A stretch of DNA of 64,000 bases from Chondrus crispus (lineage: Eukaryota; Rhodophyta; Florideophyceae; Gigartinales; Gigartinaceae). Within the stretch, counting starts at the first letter, position 1, and the number at the start of each line of letters is the position of its first letter. The stretch is from contig NW_005179067.1 in NCBI RefSeq assembly GCF_000350225.1, positions 121,135-185,134 of the forward strand, in the 5' to 3' direction. Positions 61,648 to 64,000 of this stretch are shown here, piece after piece. The translations under genes were made by a program, and so were the position numbers. The notes beneath the pieces are model-generated. The model was not told the DNA's origin. It searched no databases and saw only the letters and a list, made by a program, of their open reading frames with translations.

Positions 61648-62886
61648 TCAGCGCTGGCGGTTCTGGGCGGCCCTCGTGTCCACGGAAGGGGCACGAGTTG
61701 CGCCCATGGTGACCGGTACGGGTTGCTGCTTAGCGATCGACTGTCCCTGCCGACGAGCTTGTTGTGCTGCAGCGGCGGCAGCGTGCGCAGCGGCAGTCCC
61801 ACCTCTTGACTGTTGCGGCCCGCTGTTGGGTGCGTTTGCATGCGCGGCCTGCACTTGCGCCTGTTGCTGTGCTGCGGATCCTGCGGGGAGACGCACGGTG
61901 GGCGGGGCGGGGTTGCTGCTGATATGTCTCAGCGGGATGGAGCCGCGCGTGAAGCGCGGTGAGGCGTCCTCCTCGAAGGGGTACACGCAGGGCGGCAGAA
62001 ACATGCCGCGAGACGCATCAAACGCGACGCGACGCCTTTCGCACTTGGCCGTGAAGAGCGACTTGTGTCTACTGAGCCACTTGACAAGGGCGACGAAGGC
62101 ATCTTCGCCGGTGGTCTCGCGGTTCATGTAAAAGCGAATGGCGGCGTTTGCTCGCTCCGACACGACATTAAAGACGCCGTACTGCGAGCGGCTCCAGCGG
62201 GAGATGTTTCGTTCGTCGATGCCGAAAAACGCGATATGCTCGGGGACATTGTATGAGTGGCGCAATTCGGCGGGGGTGCGCTTTTCCGTCGGAGGGTCGA
62301 CTTGCTTGAACCACATATAGGCGCGGAAGACGTTGCGGCACTCGAAAAGGACACCGTTGCTGCTATGGATCTGGACGAGCGACAGATCAGTACCGCGCGC
62401 GGCGCGCTTGAGCGTAGCGGCGATGGAGTCATCGCGGATAGGGGTGGCCTTGACCTTGCCCGTCGACGAGAGTAGTATCGGCTTTCCCACAATGGCCTCG
62501 GTCTTCCTTCGGACGATACGATCGCGCTCGTCGTCCGTGATGTCAGGTGAATCATGTCCGGCCATGTTTCCCAAACGCTTCGCGCAATTGCTCGAGTTGA
62601 GCCCCGTCAGCAGGACGGAAAGCGCTCGCTTTGCGCGGATGGAGGGCGGCGTGGACGCGGTGGGGCGCGTCGGTATGCGTGGCCCGGGCTTGGACCGGGT
62701 CAGGGTGACCTCCACTTTGTGCAGGTGGGCCTCCAAGCGCTGTGTACGCTGAATAAGGGTTTTCAGAACGTCGCGGTCGGCTGTGGTTTCGGGGCGCGCC
62801 AGTTGCCCGATGTGCGTTTTCAACATGTTCAGCTGATCGCGCGCCCGCGACACGGCTTTCGGGGTCTGTGAGGAGCTATGCGACAT
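61648..62886 (-). CDS. MED27: Mediator complex subunit 27-like
   Basis: I start at ATG 62886, before SHSSSQTPKAVSRARDQLNM; the open frame upstream is low-complexity. The 412-aa protein begins with a helical coiled region (residues 12-65), as expected for a Mediator tail subunit. The middle and C-terminal part hold VFNVVSERANAAIRFYM, FVALVKWLSRHKSLFTAKCE and PPCVYPF. These follow the MED27 pattern (VSEHA.AALxxF, LxxWLxSYxxLFxxxCxxC...LPP), though the second zinc-like Cys is not clear. A Gln/Ala-rich tail of about 90 residues follows. MED27 bridges the Mediator tail and head and acts in RNA polymerase II transcription in the nucleus. Confidence 0.62.
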   Translation of the reverse strand: MSHSSSQTPKAVSRARDQLNMLKTHIGQLARPETTADRDVLKTLIQRTQRLEAHLHKVEVTLTRSKPGPRIPTRPTASTPPSIRAKRALSVLLTGLNSSNCAKRLGNMAGHDSPDITDDERDRIVRRKTEAIVGKPILLSSTGKVKATPIRDDSIAATLKRAARGTDLSLVQIHSSNGVLFECRNVFRAYMWFKQVDPPTEKRTPAELRHSYNVPEHIAFFGIDERNISRWSRSQYGVFNVVSERANAAIRFYMNRETTGEDAFVALVKWLSRHKSLFTAKCERRRVAFDASRGMFLPPCVYPFEEDASPRFTRGSIPLRHISSNPAPPTVRLPAGSAAQQQAQVQAAHANAPNSGPQQSRGGTAAAHAAAAAAQQARRQGQSIAKQQPVPVTMGATRAPSVDTRAAQNRQR

Positions 62887-63480
62887 CGTGGGGAGAGAGG
62901 AGGGGAGGAGGGGAGGAGGGGGGAAAGATGAGGATGGGGATTTACATGCACAACCAAGTTTAGGGTGAAGGGATTTCTTGAAGAGGTGAAGCAACGTGAA
63001 ACGAAGCGGAGCGGAGGCGTCGGGTCACGAAAAGAGCGTACGAGGCGAAGTCGTCTCCAAAACTAGAAGAGAACGCATGAAGGGTAACGTTACATGTATA
63101 GGAATGGTGGTGTATTTGGAACTTGCTGGAGCGGAATTTGAAAGTGGATCATTCAATTGTGGCATCCAAATTACTGCACGTAATTTCTAGAAGTGTAATA
63201 CTGTACACGTGTTCGTAGGGGCGAAGATAAATACACCCTCACTCTCCTCTGCATCAACGACCTGCGACACACTCCGCGTCTCACCAGCCCATCTCACTGC
63301 CAACTCTGCCGGCAGCGGCTTGCAACTTCTCTGGCTCTACCGATGTCGCGTTTCTCTATTGTACATTGGTATGCTCGTCACGAGACCTCCTGGCTTAAGG
63401 GTAACAAGCAACACTCATCTACCGTACCCTGATTCGCAATGCTCTTTTGGTATCATTTGTTTCCATCTCTCGCTTCTCAT
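62887..63480. promoter_or_regulatory. MED27-like promoter side and transporter 3' flank
   Basis: The stretch holds no gene. AATACTGTACACGTG near 63197 repeats the TACTGTAC motif, 310 bp upstream of the MED27-like start. Confidence 0.3.
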
Positions 63481-64000
63481 TCATGACTTGCCCTTGACAA
63501 CCCCAATCTCGGAAATGTGCGAGTTGAGCACCACGGTGACCTCGCTCTGCCTAGTCGCCTCTGCGATAAGCAGCACCCCGTACATCATCACCCCACCTCC
63601 AAGAGTGGTCCACACGTCCGGCAGTGTATCCACGCCGACCAAAACCGCAGTCAGAGTCCCCGCTACGGGCATCATCGTCTGCACAGACCCGACCACCACC
63701 GACGGAAGGAACTTGAGCGCTGCGATGCAGCAAATCGTTCCCAGGAACCCCACGACGCCACCGAGATACAGCCCCAGCAGCAAGCGGTCACTCTGCATCC
63801 ATCCGAACGCCCCGTGGTCTGTGGCCGAGAAGTCCGTCCCGCCCACTCCCATCGAGATCACAGAGAACAGCACCGCGTTCATCGCTGTCACGGGCGTCAT
63901 GATGATGAACAGGGGGATGTCGTTGCGGAGCGACTTGCATAACTGGAGAAACGCTATTGCCCCAAACGACCCCAATGTCGCGATTGAGTCCCCAAACAGG
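63481..64000 (-). CDS. Drug/metabolite (EamA-type) transporter, C-terminal part
   Basis: The frame is open to the window edge, so the N-terminal half lies outside. About 170 residues give five hydrophobic helices (LFIIMTPVTAMNAVLFSVI; LLLGLYLGGVVGFLGTICCI; SVVVGSVQTMMPVAGTLTAV; WTTLGGGVMMYGVLLI). The last, with its Gly-rich GGGVMMYGVLLI, is typical of the final helix of EamA-type DMT proteins (usually ten helices). The tail is short and polar. It probably moves a small metabolite; the substrate cannot be told. Confidence 0.7.
   Translation of the reverse strand, partial: LFGDSIATLGSFGAIAFLQLCKSLRNDIPLFIIMTPVTAMNAVLFSVISMGVGGTDFSATDHGAFGWMQSDRLLLGLYLGGVVGFLGTICCIAALKFLPSVVVGSVQTMMPVAGTLTAVLVGVDTLPDVWTTLGGGVMMYGVLLIAEATRQSEVTVVLNSHISEIGVVKGKS

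Overview
The window looks like nuclear DNA of a small-gene, intron-poor eukaryote, most plausibly a florideophyte red alga of the Chondrus type. This is an inference. It rests on compact intronless genes 66-200 bp apart, an ER/Golgi gene set, a Golgi-type sulfotransferase, about 50% GC, and gene islands separated by large tracts of LTR and DNA transposons. PNKP, EMC7, ATPSCKMT/FAM173, MED27 and anoctamin homologues show it is eukaryotic. TGA, TAA and TAG all end intact genes, so the standard code applies.

Left island (1-5.5 kb): 3' end of a PNKP-like polynucleotide kinase/phosphatase, EMC7, a FAM173/ATPSCKMT-like lysine methyltransferase, a tail-anchored LRR protein, and a secreted/membrane acidic protein. 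From 5.5 to 9 kb there are no convincing genes, but there is a GCATGG minisatellite and several perfect palindromes. From 9 to 16 kb lie a Plavaka/CACTA-type transposase in two ORFs and a long coiled-coil ORF that may be its partner. From 16.6 to 20.1 kb lie a decayed Sel1-repeat gene and a 5'-truncated anoctamin with an in-frame TGA at a conserved Trp position.

Middle (21-32 kb): a PCIF1-like adenine methyltransferase fragment faces a roughly 6 kb decayed element on the minus strand. That element has the GGDQP region, a DTDV/GCDT PIN-like nuclease and a CXC zinc domain, an architecture otherwise familiar from repeated ORFs of animals. A pogo/Tigger-like transposon with 16-bp terminal repeats follows.

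From 32.5 to 52.8 kb the DNA is nested Ty3/gypsy chromoviruses in both orientations: an older chromodomain cut by a 602-bp LTR, a minus-strand pol (38.5-42.7 kb), a related plus-strand gag-pol (47-52.2 kb), and a third minus-strand chromodomain (46.7 kb). Three LTR/polypurine-tract junctions share one sequence. Next to two of them lie long plus-strand ORFs, antisense to the elements. From 53 to 57 kb lie a second pogo relic and a 2.3-kb TIR element with a smaller TIR element nested in it.

Right island (57.6-64 kb): a Golgi sulfotransferase, an ankyrin protein, a MED27-like Mediator subunit, and the 3' part of a drug/metabolite-type transporter. The housekeeping genes are unrelated in pathway (DNA repair, ER insertion, mitochondria, transcription, wall sulfation) and look independently expressed, sometimes from shared divergent promoters.
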